DNA of 37,563 nucleotides, taken from a candidate division Zixibacteria bacterium RBG_16_53_22. GTDB taxonomy: Bacteria > Zixibacteria > MSB-5A5 > UBA10806. Each line of letters starts with the position of its first letter. Position 1 is the stretch's first letter. The position numbers and the translations under genes are program-made. Below the pieces are notes generated by a model, which was not told where the DNA came from, searched no databases, and saw only the letters and a list, made by a program, of their open reading frames with translations. Shown here one piece after another: positions 24,020-32,774 of the stretch. Location: assembly GCA_001775395.1 (NCBI GenBank), contig MEWP01000121.1:1-37563 (forward strand). The letters are read 5' to 3'.

Positions 24020-25051
24020 ATGCAAAAAAAATTATTTGTCATTCTTGGAATGGCGGCAGTGGCCATGTTCCTGATTATGGGGTGCGAGGGCGAGAGGGGC
24101 CTTCAGGGTGAGCCCGGCACTACCACTTGCTTCGGCTGTCACGATAACGATAACCTCGAGATGATCGCCATCGAGCGGCAGTGGCAGCATTCGAATCATG
24201 GCATCGGGGCCACTGTCTTCGAAAGCGGCCAATCATGTTCGCGCTGCCACACCGGCCAGGGATTCATATCTGTTCACACCGGCGATGGAGACACTATCGC
24301 AGTCGATGAGCCATCGGTCATCCACTGCTTCGTCTGCCACGCGCCCCATGACAACGGCAACTTCAACCTGCGCGTCACCGGCGCTGTCGCCTTTCCGATG
24401 GGCGGCACGTTTGATGGTTTCGGCCCGGCCAGCACCTGCGCCGCTTGCCACCAGGCGCGCCAACCCAATCCCCCATATTCCGATGCCGATTCGCTCACGA
24501 TCCGTTCCAGGCGTTGGGGCCCGCACCATAGCATGCAGGCCGACGTTTTCCTCGGGACGCACGCCTACGTGTTCCCCGGCGTAACACTCGACAGCACTTC
24601 GGCCCATAACCAATTGGCCGGGGAAGCCTGCGTAACCTGCCACATGGCGACCCCTGTAGGCGACATAGGCGGCGGCCATTCTATGAATGTAGCGTTCCTC
24701 GAAGAGGGCGAGGAGACTGAACTCACCTCCGCTTGCACTGTAACTGGCTGCCATGACGGCGAGGTGGATTTCACATTCGGCTATAACGGCGTGCAGGATA
24801 GCGTTGAGGCCCTGCTCGAAACCTTGCGCGGTTTGCTTCTTGAGGATAGCCTGATCACTGAGGATAACCTGGTGAAGGCCAGCTCGTCCAGCCCGCTGGT
24901 CGTACCTATGGACGTGGCAGGAGCCATCTTCAATTTCCTGTTCTTCGAGGATGACCGGTCGTTAGGCGTGCATAATCCCGATTATTACTTCAGCGCGCTG
25001 AACGCCTCTATCGATTTCATGAACTCCCGACGAATGTTGGCTGCCCATTAG
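24020..25051 (+). CDS. Multihaem c-type cytochrome lipoprotein
   Basis: The 343-aa product has a lipoprotein signal with the lipobox LIMGC (Cys22), then a short collagen-like Gly-x-y run (GERGLQGEPG). Five CXXCH haem sites follow at residues 37-41, 73-77, 103-107, 140-144 and 204-208. A sixth possible site at 239-245 is C-x4-C-H. Many extra histidines could be distal ligands. The last 100 residues have no haem motif. It is likely anchored in the outer membrane or periplasm for electron transfer. GGGAGG precedes the ATG. No partner redox gene is adjacent; the gene is monocistronic with its own promoter and terminator. Confidence 0.88.
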   Translation: MQKKLFVILGMAAVAMFLIMGCEGERGLQGEPGTTTCFGCHDNDNLEMIAIERQWQHSNHGIGATVFESGQSCSRCHTGQGFISVHTGDGDTIAVDEPSVIHCFVCHAPHDNGNFNLRVTGAVAFPMGGTFDGFGPASTCAACHQARQPNPPYSDADSLTIRSRRWGPHHSMQADVFLGTHAYVFPGVTLDSTSAHNQLAGEACVTCHMATPVGDIGGGHSMNVAFLEEGEETELTSACTVTGCHDGEVDFTFGYNGVQDSVEALLETLRGLLLEDSLITEDNLVKASSSSPLVVPMDVAGAIFNFLFFEDDRSLGVHNPDYYFSALNASIDFMNSRRMLAAH

Positions 25052-25076
25052 GCCATTCCTCCGAAGATTGACTTAG

Positions 25077-25106
25077 ACCCGCCTCCCACAAGGGGCGGGT
25101 TTTTTT
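25077..25106 (+). terminator. Rho-independent terminator after the cytochrome gene
   Basis: Stem ACCCGCC / GGCGGGT with a 10-nt loop, followed by seven T residues; 26 nt after the stop codon. Confidence 0.9.
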
Positions 25107-25216
25107 ATGCTTGGGCCCCCAAAAAAATCAAAACCAAACGAGTAACTTGAAACCCGCAAGCGTAAAAGTAGGGAGATGGCGCTGCTAAGGCGCGGAAAAT
25201 AATGGGCCAAATTGGC

Positions 25217-25245
25217 TTGACGGGGACGGCGCCTTCGAGTAACTT
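25217..25245 (+). promoter_or_regulatory. Promoter of the tol operon
   Basis: TTGACG (25217-25222) and TAACTT (25240-25245) with a 17-bp spacer. The -10 sits in CGAGTAACTT, which also occurs at 25139-25148. Confidence 0.45.
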
Positions 25246-25278
25246 ATATGTTCCAATAACTAAAGGAGGAGGAACCAG

Positions 25279-26031
25279 TTGCAGCCGATAGCCATATTTT
25301 CATCCCTTTTTCTCAATCCCGATCCCCCGGCCGCCAGAAGCCTCTGGACCGACATTTCCTCGATGACCCTCTTTTCAAAGGTCATCATGACTGTGCTCTT
25401 GTTCATGTCGGTGGTTTCCTGGGCGATCATGATCTTCAAATACCTGAGAACCCGAAAAATCCACGCCGAAACCGACCGGTATTTGCGTGAATTCCGTCGC
25501 CGCCGCAATCTCGATGACGCCTATGGTTCGGCAGGGCGATTCTCCCTGACCCCGTTTGCCGGCATGCTTCATTCGGCTTATGATGAGATCAGAACCATCA
25601 CCGATAGGCCGCGATTTTCAGGCAACCCGGTCCCGGCTGTCGGGATCACAAGTTCACAGCTTGAGCTTGTGGCCGATGCCATAGACCGCGCCGGCGCCGA
25701 GGAGATCGCCAGGCTCGATCCCGGCGTAATATTCCTGGCCACCACTGCCAACGCCTCGCCGTTCCTGGGGCTGCTGGGAACGGTTGTCGGGATCTACGTG
25801 GCGTTTAAGGATATCGGCGCTAAGGGCACCGCCACCCTCGGTGTCGTGGCTCCAGCTATCGCCGAGGCCTTAATCGCCACCGCCGCCGGCCTGGCCGCGG
25901 CCATTCCGGCTCTTATCGGGTATAATTACTTTGTCAGCCGCAACCGCATCATGGCCGACCGCATCGACAACTTCAAATCGGAGTTGTTCGCGGCGTTCAA
26001 GAAGGAGATGACTCAAGTTGAGGAGATTTAA
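25279..26031 (+). CDS. tolQ: TolQ (MotA/TolQ/ExbB proton channel family)
   Basis: The 250-aa inner-membrane protein forms the TolQ-TolR proton channel that energises outer-membrane constriction. Three hydrophobic segments are seen: one near residues 30-55 (SKVIMTVLLFMSVVSWAIMI) and two in the conserved core (PFLGLLGTVVGIYVAF and ATAAGLAAAIPALIGYNYF). The start is TTG at 25279 with a strong GGAGGAGG upstream. It overlaps tolR by 14 bp and leads the tolQRAB operon. ExbB is excluded by the tolR-tolA-tolB-pal context. Confidence 0.92.
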   Translation: MQPIAIFSSLFLNPDPPAARSLWTDISSMTLFSKVIMTVLLFMSVVSWAIMIFKYLRTRKIHAETDRYLREFRRRRNLDDAYGSAGRFSLTPFAGMLHSAYDEIRTITDRPRFSGNPVPAVGITSSQLELVADAIDRAGAEEIARLDPGVIFLATTANASPFLGLLGTVVGIYVAFKDIGAKGTATLGVVAPAIAEALIATAAGLAAAIPALIGYNYFVSRNRIMADRIDNFKSELFAAFKKEMTQVEEI

Positions 26032-26425
26032 GCGCGAATACCGTGCCATGGCCGATATCAACATCACCAATCTCGTTGATGTCATGCTGGTGCTTCTCAT
26101 AGTCTTCATGATCTCGGCGCCCATGATGCAGGCCGGCGTCGAAATCGACCTGCCCAAGGCCACCGAGTCGCCCAAGGATGTCTCCAGCGGCATCGTCATC
26201 TCGATCGACAAGAGCCAGACTATTTACATCGATGAATACAAGGTGCCGGCCAATCAATTCGAGGCCCGTCTCAAGACTGTGCGCGATGTCAGACGGAACC
26301 GTCCTATCTATATCCGCGCCGACCGCACCGTGCCCTATGGATTCGTAATCGAGCTCATGGCCAAAATTAAAAAGATGGGCATCGACAATGTCGGGCTTGT
26401 GACAGAGATGGAAACCAGGTTATGA
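26018..26425 (+). CDS. tolR: TolR (ExbD/TolR family)
   Basis: The 135-aa single-span protein is the TolQ partner. The basic N-terminus RRFKREYRAMADINITN is followed by the transmembrane segment LVDVMLVLLIVFM, which carries the conserved proton-path Asp21, and a small periplasmic domain. The TTG at 26018 is chosen because the basic segment before the membrane helix is family-typical; an ATG at 26048 would remove it. The stop overlaps tolA as ATGA. Confidence 0.91.
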   Translation: MRRFKREYRAMADINITNLVDVMLVLLIVFMISAPMMQAGVEIDLPKATESPKDVSSGIVISIDKSQTIYIDEYKVPANQFEARLKTVRDVRRNRPIYIRADRTVPYGFVIELMAKIKKMGIDNVGLVTEMETRL

Positions 26426-27105
26426 GATGGGCCATCGCGATATCATTCGTCTTGCATATGGCGGTGCTATCGCTTGTATTTAAGGCTCCACGGGCCGATG
26501 TTCGAGCATATCCGAGAAGCATCAATGTCAACCTGATCTCGAGCCCGCCGCCTCTGAAGGGCGTGCAAAATCCGGCTCCAAGCCAGGCAACCGTGCCCCC
26601 GCAGAAAAAGGTGCAGAAGAAAGTCGAGAAGCCGCCGGAGGAAACGCGGATGGCGGAAATCAATCAGAAGAAGAAGCCTCGCCGAGAACAGCCCAAGCCC
26701 CAGCCCGAACCGCCGAAAGAGGAGCCGCGCCGTGATGAGAAGGCCGAGTCTCGGAGCGAGGGCCTGCCCGAAGGTGTCGAGCTTGGCTCCGAATTCGGCT
26801 CTGCGCGCCTCGATGCCTCCGGGTTCGACTCGCCCACCTATTTGAATATCCTATTCGGAAAGATCAGGCGTGAGTGGAACAACCCTTTCGAGGGCGATGA
26901 GAGTATTAAATGTGTCATCTTCTTCGTAGTCGGTCGCGACGGCCATTTGCTTGATTCGGCCATCGAGTCGCCCTCCGGCATCGAGGCTTATGACCAGGCG
27001 GCGCTACGGGCCGTTCTGGCTACCCGCCCGCCGCCGTTGCCAAACCAGTTTGAATTGGATGAGCTCGGGATTCACCTCGAGTTCAGGTATATTCCTTATG
27101 AATAA
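26422..27105 (+). CDS. tolA: TolA/TonB-type energy-transducing protein
   Basis: The 227-aa protein has an N-terminal membrane helix with the S-x3-H motif (SFVLHMAVLSLVF), a long Pro-, Lys- and Glu-rich periplasmic linker (residues 45-120), and a C-terminal TonB/TolA domain (REWNNPFEGDESIKCVIFFV to LEFRYIPYE). It should span the periplasm from TolQR to Pal/TolB. It is shorter than E. coli TolA and the end looks TonB-like, so it is named from context between tolR and tolB. Confidence 0.87.
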   Translation: MRWAIAISFVLHMAVLSLVFKAPRADVRAYPRSINVNLISSPPPLKGVQNPAPSQATVPPQKKVQKKVEKPPEETRMAEINQKKKPRREQPKPQPEPPKEEPRRDEKAESRSEGLPEGVELGSEFGSARLDASGFDSPTYLNILFGKIRREWNNPFEGDESIKCVIFFVVGRDGHLLDSAIESPSGIEAYDQAALRAVLATRPPPLPNQFELDELGIHLEFRYIPYE

Positions 27106-28471
27106 GAATCAGTCAATGGTAGGAAGGAAAGACGGATACGTGTCTCAGGCATTGTCAATCATGATTAGTAGAATTTTAATATTGGCGCTTATCTTATTGA
27201 TGTCGGCGGGCGAAAATGGCGTGGCGCAGAAACGCTCTGATGTCGAGGGTCAAATCGTTATCGGCCCTACGGTCGAGCTGATCACGATCGCCGTTGAGGA
27301 TTTCCGCATGCCGGGCGGATTTCCCATCCCCGATGACAGCAGCCTGGCCGTCAATATGCATCAGGTGCTCATAGACGACCTGCAATTCTCCCTTTATTTC
27401 AACGTGGTTCAGCCCGACTCCGCCTTCCTGGTCGATTTTGCCCGGGGCAACATGAAGCTCGATGACTGGATTTATCTCGGCGCCCGCATGCTTCTCGCGG
27501 GGCGGATGGAACGTGAGGGCGCCGGCATCCTATTCACCGCCGAGATCATCGATACCTATCGAAACAAAATTATCTATTCCCGCGATTTTGTCGGCGAACC
27601 CTCGGCCTATCGATATCTCATGCACCGGGTCGCTTACGATATCCTGCATAACATCGTGGGCGAGGAAGGCCCCTTCTTCTCGAAAATCGTATTCTCATCT
27701 ACGGCCACCGGCAATTCGGAAATTTATTTTTGTGATTTCGACGGCTACGGCTTGAACCAGGCCACCCATGACAAGTCGATCAATGTCATTCCCAACTGGT
27801 CTGTCGATGGCAAACAGATTTATTTTACAAGCTACAAAAGAGGCAACCCCGATCTGTACATTTACGATCTGGCCGCGGGCAAGAACCACTCCTTTTCATC
27901 GCGGGCGGGCCTGAACACCTCCGCCGTTCCCAGCCCCGACGGCAATTACGTCGTTGGAACTCTCTCGCTCGGGGGAGACGCCGAAATCTATTTGTTTGAT
28001 CCCTCGGGACGCATAGTCAAGCGCCTGACCTTTTCGCGGATGATAGACACGTCGCCGACCTGGTCGCCGACATCGAGGGAAATTGCCTTCACCTCCGACA
28101 GAACCGGTCAGCCACAGATCTATATCACCAACGTCGACGGTCTCAACACGCGCCGCCTGACATTCTATGGCGATTATAACGACCAGGCCTCCTGGTCGCC
28201 GCGAGGCGATATATTGGCTTATGCGAGTCGGGAGCGCGACGGTTTCCAGATTTACACCATCGTTATCACCGGACAGTCGCCTCGCCGTCTCACTGATGTC
28301 GGCTCGAATGAATCGCCGTCGTGGTCACCCGATGGCTTGCATATCGTCTATACATCCAATGTCTCGGGCGAGCATAAGCTTATGGTCATGGATTACAATG
28401 GGGCGAATAAGCGCGGATTGGGTATCCCGGGGGCTTGCAAGACCCCGGATTGGTCCCGGAATATTCGTTAA
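27098..28471 (+). CDS. tolB: Tol-Pal system protein TolB (beta-propeller)
   Basis: This periplasmic protein binds Pal and TolA. After a signal peptide (ISRILILALILLMSAGENG), it has the TolB N-terminal domain and repeated propeller blades of the form SPTWSPTSREIAFTSDR and ASWSPRGDILAYASRE. The ATG at 27098 gives 457 aa and overlaps tolA by 8 bp. A GTG at 27140 after AGGAAGG, or the ATG at 27161, would shorten the n-region; the sequence does not settle it. The longer frame upstream is tolA shadow. Confidence 0.9.
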   Translation: MNKNQSMVGRKDGYVSQALSIMISRILILALILLMSAGENGVAQKRSDVEGQIVIGPTVELITIAVEDFRMPGGFPIPDDSSLAVNMHQVLIDDLQFSLYFNVVQPDSAFLVDFARGNMKLDDWIYLGARMLLAGRMEREGAGILFTAEIIDTYRNKIIYSRDFVGEPSAYRYLMHRVAYDILHNIVGEEGPFFSKIVFSSTATGNSEIYFCDFDGYGLNQATHDKSINVIPNWSVDGKQIYFTSYKRGNPDLYIYDLAAGKNHSFSSRAGLNTSAVPSPDGNYVVGTLSLGGDAEIYLFDPSGRIVKRLTFSRMIDTSPTWSPTSREIAFTSDRTGQPQIYITNVDGLNTRRLTFYGDYNDQASWSPRGDILAYASRERDGFQIYTIVITGQSPRRLTDVGSNESPSWSPDGLHIVYTSNVSGEHKLMVMDYNGANKRGLGIPGACKTPDWSRNIR

Positions 28472-28538
28472 CTGTAAGGGTGATTTAGCTTGAAATAAGG
28501 CTTAAGATAAAAAATGTCGCTTTTTCGGGTAATTACTG

Positions 28539-28567
28539 TTGATTTATCAAAGGCCGGATGGTATTAT
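28539..28567 (+). promoter_or_regulatory. Separate promoter for pal
   Basis: TTGATT (28539-28544) and TATTAT (28562-28567) with a 17-bp spacer in the tolB-pal gap, leaving a leader of about 125 nt. Confidence 0.5.
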
Positions 28568-28698
28568 TTTCAGTGCTCGAATCATGGATTAGTTTTATCG
28601 GAGGGAGGGATACCATAGCGAGTGATAATTGTTTGTCGTTCTGTACAAGTTTTGGAGTGTTACCAGCTCTATGTAACTGATTTCCCAAGGAGGTGCAC

Positions 28699-29190
28699 GT
28701 GAAATTCAAACACATCGTATTACTTATAATCGTGGTCGCCCTGGTCGCTGCCATGGGTTGCGGCAAGAAACCGGCGCCGCCCCCACCGGCCCCGCCGCCA
28801 GTTGTTGAAGAACCGCCACCGCCGCCACCCCCGCCGGAACCGGAGATCGCTCCCCTGCAGGTCACCACGATCTATTTCGACTATGACAAGTCCGATATCA
28901 GATCCGATGCCCGCGATATTCTGGCCCAGAATGCCAAGTCGCTCACGGATCATTCCGAGGCTGTCATCCGGATCGAGGGCCATTGTGATGAGAGGGGCAC
29001 CGACGAGTACAATATGGCGCTTGGTGAAAGACGCGCCAACGCCGCCAGAGATTACCTGGTCAACTACGGCATCGATGCCCAGAGGATGAGCACCATCTCA
29101 TATGGTGAGTCCCGACCTGCGGCGCCGGGTCATGATGAAGGCGCCTGGTCCCAAAACAGGCGCGCCGAGTTCACCGTGGTCTCCGAATAA
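28699..29190 (+). CDS. pal: Peptidoglycan-associated lipoprotein Pal
   Basis: The 163-aa lipoprotein (signal ends VAAMGC) has a Pro-rich linker of about 30 residues, then an OmpA-like peptidoglycan-binding domain (TIYFDYDKSDIRSDARDIL, GHCDERGTDEYNMALGERRA, SQNRRAEFTV). It ties the outer membrane to the wall and is the target of TolB. The GTG at 28699 is preferred over one at 28693 because the latter lies inside the AAGGAGG ribosome-binding site. The linker is unusually proline-dense. Confidence 0.94.
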   Translation: MKFKHIVLLIIVVALVAAMGCGKKPAPPPPAPPPVVEEPPPPPPPPEPEIAPLQVTTIYFDYDKSDIRSDARDILAQNAKSLTDHSEAVIRIEGHCDERGTDEYNMALGERRANAARDYLVNYGIDAQRMSTISYGESRPAAPGHDEGAWSQNRRAEFTVVSE

Positions 29191-29212
29191 TTCCGCGATT
29201 TTCATTTTTTTG

Positions 29213-29239
29213 ACCGGGCTCGCATTCGGGCCCGGTTTT
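29213..29239 (+). terminator. Terminator after pal
   Basis: Stem ACCGGGC / GCCCGGT with a 10-nt loop and a short T-run (29236-29239), 22 nt after the stop. Confidence 0.75.
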
Positions 29240-29742
29240 CATTTAGGGGCTAAATCACCGTATGCCCGCATTTGGGAATTCTCATGACGAAGGGCATCTA
29301 AGCGAATTCCTGGGGCTATTACTAGTTCAAGATTCGCCTCAACTGGCAATCGTTTATGGCGTTAAGGCCTAAAATCCTACAGCAAAAAGAATGTACAAGA
29401 TGCATTTTCTTTGGCAGCCCCCCGATTAGTAGAGGGACATGCATAAAGCCGAGCCCGGCTGATGTTCTCTCACCACCTGAAGGTAATAAAAGGTTCCGCT
29501 CCGCATGAGGCAGAAACTACCCCTTCCGTATGCGGGGCCCACTCCCTATAACTCAACACCAAATCCATGTGAGGGGCAGTTGTCGTCTCTCATTCATACA
29601 GCGGGCCGGGGCCAATGCACGCCGATATGTCTGTGGCATCTTCTGAAGGCGGATTAGTTATTATACCAGAACCATATGTATTAAGACTGTGCCATGCCAA
29701 TTATCTTGACAAGCGGCTTTCTTTCCTATATTTGATTGAAAC
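29240..29742. other. Non-coding gap between pal and cpoB
   Basis: No supported gene on either strand. Weak stems are present (GCCG / CGGC; CCGCAT / ATGCGG). CATCTTCTGAAGG recurs in the 5.5-kb repeat island, in the stretch just after the palindrome array. A TTGACA at 29706-29711 with TATATT at 29727-29732 (15-bp spacer) may be the cpoB promoter. Confidence 0.5.
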
Positions 29743-29760
29743 AATTTGATGAATCAAATT
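29743..29760. promoter_or_regulatory. Operator-like palindrome before cpoB
   Basis: AATTTGAT-GA-ATCAAATT, perfect 8-bp arms, ending 16 bp before the ATG and just downstream of the putative promoter. The 2-bp spacer rules out a standard FNR box. Confidence 0.4.
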
Positions 29761-29776
29761 AATAAATGGTGATGAT

Positions 29777-30520
29777 ATGAGAAAATTTACGCTGTTGACC
29801 GTCCTCGCTTTGATACTGCTTGTAGTCGCCGGATGCGCCACTCGACGGCAGGTGCTGGAACTTCAATTAGAGGTTGAGGCCGTACGCGCCGATCAGGCGC
29901 AGATCAAGGCCCAGAACGCCCACCTCGATTCTCTCTTTCGAGCCAATATCGAGCAGTCGCGGCGGGTTAATGCCGATTTCGCCAATTATATCAACCAGCT
30001 CGATGAGCGCATGGGGCAGATCGCGGCTCGCCTCGAGGATGCCGTGACTCTCATCAACCGTGCCGCCGGGGCCATGGAATCTCGGGGCGGGCGCCGGCAG
30101 CCGGGCGATACGACACAAGTCGACACAACCCGGCAGGCCGGTGGGGTCGATTGCCAGAAGATCTACAACGCCGCCTATTCCGATTTCGTCAAGGAACGAT
30201 TCGATATGGCGATCAACGGCTTTCGAAATTATATCGAAAGCTGCCCCAATACCGCCCTTTCCGACAACGCCCAGTATTGGATAGGGGAGGGCTACTTCTC
30301 GCAGAAACAATACGACAAAGCTCAGCGCGCATTCGAGAAGATGATCGGCGATTACCCGTCATCCGAAAGGCTGGCTGCCGGCAAGCTCAAATTGGGACGA
30401 GCTCTCTATGAGCAACGTCAGCGGACCAACGCCAGGAAATATTTTGAGGACGTAGTCAAGAATTACCCCGGCACCGACGAGGCCCAGGAGGCCGCCGCCA
30501 TGCTGGAACGGTACAGGTAG
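29777..30520 (+). CDS. cpoB: Cell division coordinator CpoB (YbgF)
   Basis: The 247-aa product is a lipoprotein by its signal (VVAGC), then an N-terminal coiled coil (RQVLELQLEVEAVRADQAQI), a flexible Gly/Thr linker, and three tetratricopeptide repeats (DFVKERFDMAINGFRNYIE; GYFSQKQYDKAQRAFEKM; RALYEQRQRTNARKYFEDV). This is the plan of CpoB, which links Tol-Pal to peptidoglycan synthesis in enterobacteria. The E. coli protein is periplasmic and not lipidated; a lipobox here is a variation seen in other phyla. It lies beyond a 586-nt gap from pal. Confidence 0.87.
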   Translation: MRKFTLLTVLALILLVVAGCATRRQVLELQLEVEAVRADQAQIKAQNAHLDSLFRANIEQSRRVNADFANYINQLDERMGQIAARLEDAVTLINRAAGAMESRGGRRQPGDTTQVDTTRQAGGVDCQKIYNAAYSDFVKERFDMAINGFRNYIESCPNTALSDNAQYWIGEGYFSQKQYDKAQRAFEKMIGDYPSSERLAAGKLKLGRALYEQRQRTNARKYFEDVVKNYPGTDEAQEAAAMLERYR

Positions 30521-30536
30521 CCACGTAGCCGGTCAG

Positions 30537-30550
30537 TAGCCAGATAGCCA
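30537..30550. repeat. TAGCCAGATAGCCA repeat, left copy
   Basis: Part of a low-complexity run of TAGCC and CAGATAG units (about 30518-30563). Its exact inverted copy lies at 31833-31846. Confidence 0.65.
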
Positions 30551-30602
30551 ATAGTCAGATAGGGGTAACCCATTTCGCTGTTCCGTCAGGTCGTCCATAC
30601 GG

Positions 30603-30640
30603 ACCCGTCAGGGTAGCTCGAAGGGCGTGACCTGACGGGT
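30603..30640. repeat. Palindrome with 10-bp arms and 18-nt loop
   Basis: ACCCGTCAGG / CCTGACGGGT, perfect, between convergent cpoB and the transketolase gene. TGTTTC follows, so it may also terminate transcription. Loop length equals that of the palindrome at 8292-8333. Confidence 0.7.
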
Positions 30641-30648
30641 TGTTTCAT

Positions 30649-31605
30649 CTAATCCCGTCCACTCTTCATATTGATTACTCCACCAACTTTCCTGATGATA
30701 TCCCCGCTGCGCAGGCCAAACGCTGTCAAAAGCTCGTCCGGCTTGCCCGATTCCCCGAACCGGTCCATCACTGCCACGTAGTCCATCGGCACGGGATATT
30801 CCCGGGCCACCACTTGCGCCACCGCCGAGCCCAGGCCGCCATATATCTGATGTTCCTCCGCGGTCACGATTGCGCCGCATTCGCGCGCGGCCTTGATAAT
30901 GCAATCCTCGTCAAGCGGCTTGAGCGTGTGCATGTTAATCACTCGGGCTTCGATTCCTGATCGAGCCAGATCCTCAGCTGCCGCCAGGGCCTCGTGCACC
31001 ATGACTCCGCAGGCGATAATGGCGACATCGCCTCCGTCGCGCATGATATTTGCTTTGCCGAAAATAAAAGGTGTGTTTTCATCGGTGACGACAGGCACCT
31101 TTTCCCGTCCGAACCTGATATATACTGGGCCGCTAATCTCCGCCGCCGCTCCGGTGGCCTTGAATGTCTCATAATAATCGGCCGGGATAATCATTTTCAT
31201 GTTGGGAAGCGAGCGCATGATGGCAATCTCTTCCATTGCCTGATGCGTGGCGCCATCCGGCCCAACCGATATGCCACCGTGCGCGCCACCTATCTTGACA
31301 TTGAGATTCGAATAGCAGATAGCCACTCGCAATTGATCCGCGGCCCGGCATGACGCGAACGCTCCATATGTCGCAAAAAAGGGAATCTTTCCAACCAGCG
31401 ACAATCCAGCCGCGATCGTCGCCATATTCTGCTCGGCGATACCGCATTCGATGAATCTTTCGGGGAATTCCCTTGCAAATAGGTCTACCATCGTCGAGGA
31501 TGCCAGATCGCCCACCAGAACCACAACATTGGGGTTTTCGTGCCCCAATTTAACCAACGCCCTGCCCCACCCTTCGCGGGTGAGTCTGTATTCCCTCCCA
31601 GACAT
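30649..31605 (-). CDS. Transketolase, C-terminal subunit
   Basis: The 318-aa protein is the pyrimidine and C-terminal half of a split transketolase (pentose phosphate pathway). It shows the pyrimidine-domain motif FIECGIAEQNMATIAAGLS and the regions FATYGAFASCRAADQ and GGAHGGISVGPDGATHQ. The second ATG (31605) is chosen because AAGGA is six bases upstream of it, while the first ATG touches the ribosome-binding site. The TPP-binding half lies 247 nt upstream, an unusually long gap for partners. That gap holds an inverted repeat and no ORF. Confidence 0.9.
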   Translation of the reverse strand: MSGREYRLTREGWGRALVKLGHENPNVVVLVGDLASSTMVDLFAREFPERFIECGIAEQNMATIAAGLSLVGKIPFFATYGAFASCRAADQLRVAICYSNLNVKIGGAHGGISVGPDGATHQAMEEIAIMRSLPNMKMIIPADYYETFKATGAAAEISGPVYIRFGREKVPVVTDENTPFIFGKANIMRDGGDVAIIACGVMVHEALAAAEDLARSGIEARVINMHTLKPLDEDCIIKAARECGAIVTAEEHQIYGGLGSAVAQVVAREYPVPMDYVAVMDRFGESGKPDELLTAFGLRSGDIIRKVGGVINMKSGRD

Positions 31606-31832
31606 ATTCATTCCTTGACCGGCATCAATCCTTCGATACTGCTTTCCTCGACCGGCTATCGGTTAACGCCCATCGACCATTTGACATATTTCTTTTCTGT
31701 CTGTCGCGGTCGGAGCAAGTCGTCACGACTCGACTCTTACGAGCTCCAACTCGCGAGGGCGGCGTTGCCGGTCCTTCTTAATAATCAGGCCCCGGCGGCC
31801 CCGAAAGGTATTCCCTATTGCCTATTGGCTAA

Positions 31833-31846
31833 TGGCTATCTGGCTA
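31833..31846. repeat. TGGCTATCTGGCTA repeat, right copy
   Basis: Exact reverse complement of 30537-30550, within the low-complexity stretch between the two transketolase genes. Confidence 0.65.
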
Positions 31847-31852
31847 TTCAGA

Positions 31853-32716
31853 TTAGCCGTTATCAAGCCTCGCGGACCACTCCTCCCATGTTGTTCCCAG
31901 CTCTTGAAGCGCCTGCCGCCCTTGCTCCGGCGATGGTGGCTTGCCATGCCACTCGGGCTTGTCCTCCATGAAACTCACACCTTTGCCCATGATTGTATGC
32001 GCCAGTATCACAGTTGGCCGTCCTTTCAACGCCCTGGCTCGCTCGAAAGCCTCTACTATCGAATCCATATCATGCCCGTCGATCTCGACCACATACCAGT
32101 TGAAAGCCCGATATTTGTCGGCCAGCGGTTCAATTCCCATCACATTTTCGACAAATCCATCGATCTGGGCCTTATTGAAATCGACAATTGCGCACAAATT
32201 GTCGAGCTTGTAGTGCGCCGCCGCCATGGCGGCCTCCCAGATGCTGCCCTCCTGTTGCTCGCCGTCACCCATGATGCAGTAGATGCGGCGCTGGTGGCGG
32301 TCCATCCTGCTTCCCAGGGCGGCCCCGACCGCGACAGACAGCCCCTGGCCCAGCGATCCCGATGACACCTCCACGCCGGGCGTATCGAGCTTGCTGGGAT
32401 GACCCTGGCAGTGCCCACCGAACTGCCGGAAATTCATCAGATCGCGGAGTGGGAAGAAGCCGGCCTCGGCCAGCATCGAATAATGCACCGGAGTCACATG
32501 CCCGATCGAGAAGAACCAGATGTCGCGCTCAGGCCAGGCAGGATTCATGGGGTCATAATTGGCCTCGTAGAAGGCCAGCGCGGCGCAGAAATCGGCACAC
32601 GAAAGCGGCCCGCCCGAGTGGCCGCTCTGCGCTTGAATTAACATGGTGATAATATCGCGCCTGATAAAGAGCGCTTTTTCTTTCAGCTTATCGACAGGGT
32701 AGAAGAGTCTCGGCAA
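31853..32716 (-). CDS. Transketolase, N-terminal (TPP-binding) subunit
   Basis: The 287-aa protein carries the thiamine-diphosphate domain: SGHSGGPLSCADF, GSLGQGLSVAVGAALG, and the TPP/Mg motif GDGEQQEGSIWEAAMAAAHY ending in a VDFN. Together with the 30649-31605 product it makes one transketolase. The start is TTG at 32716, with GGAGG six bases upstream. A promoter with an overlapping inverted repeat lies at 32775-32803. Split transketolases occur in archaea and many bacterial lineages. Confidence 0.9.
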   Translation of the reverse strand: MPRLFYPVDKLKEKALFIRRDIITMLIQAQSGHSGGPLSCADFCAALAFYEANYDPMNPAWPERDIWFFSIGHVTPVHYSMLAEAGFFPLRDLMNFRQFGGHCQGHPSKLDTPGVEVSSGSLGQGLSVAVGAALGSRMDRHQRRIYCIMGDGEQQEGSIWEAAMAAAHYKLDNLCAIVDFNKAQIDGFVENVMGIEPLADKYRAFNWYVVEIDGHDMDSIVEAFERARALKGRPTVILAHTIMGKGVSFMEDKPEWHGKPPSPEQGRQALQELGTTWEEWSARLDNG

Positions 32717-32774
32717 TCGTTACCTCCCACAAATCACGGTATTTGCAGCGAACTCCAAATTAATCGTCGCGGCA

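Noticed and set aside
26951-27097. Upstream extension of tolB
   Set aside because: Shadow of the tolA coding sequence; the signal peptide lies much further in.
29440-29560. Possible group II intron domain V remnant in the pal-cpoB gap
   Set aside because: Only a loose resemblance; the conserved domain V stem and bulge do not form and no intron-encoded protein is nearby.
29743-29760. FNR box before cpoB
   Set aside because: Half-sites TTGAT / ATCAA are separated by 2 bp, not 4.
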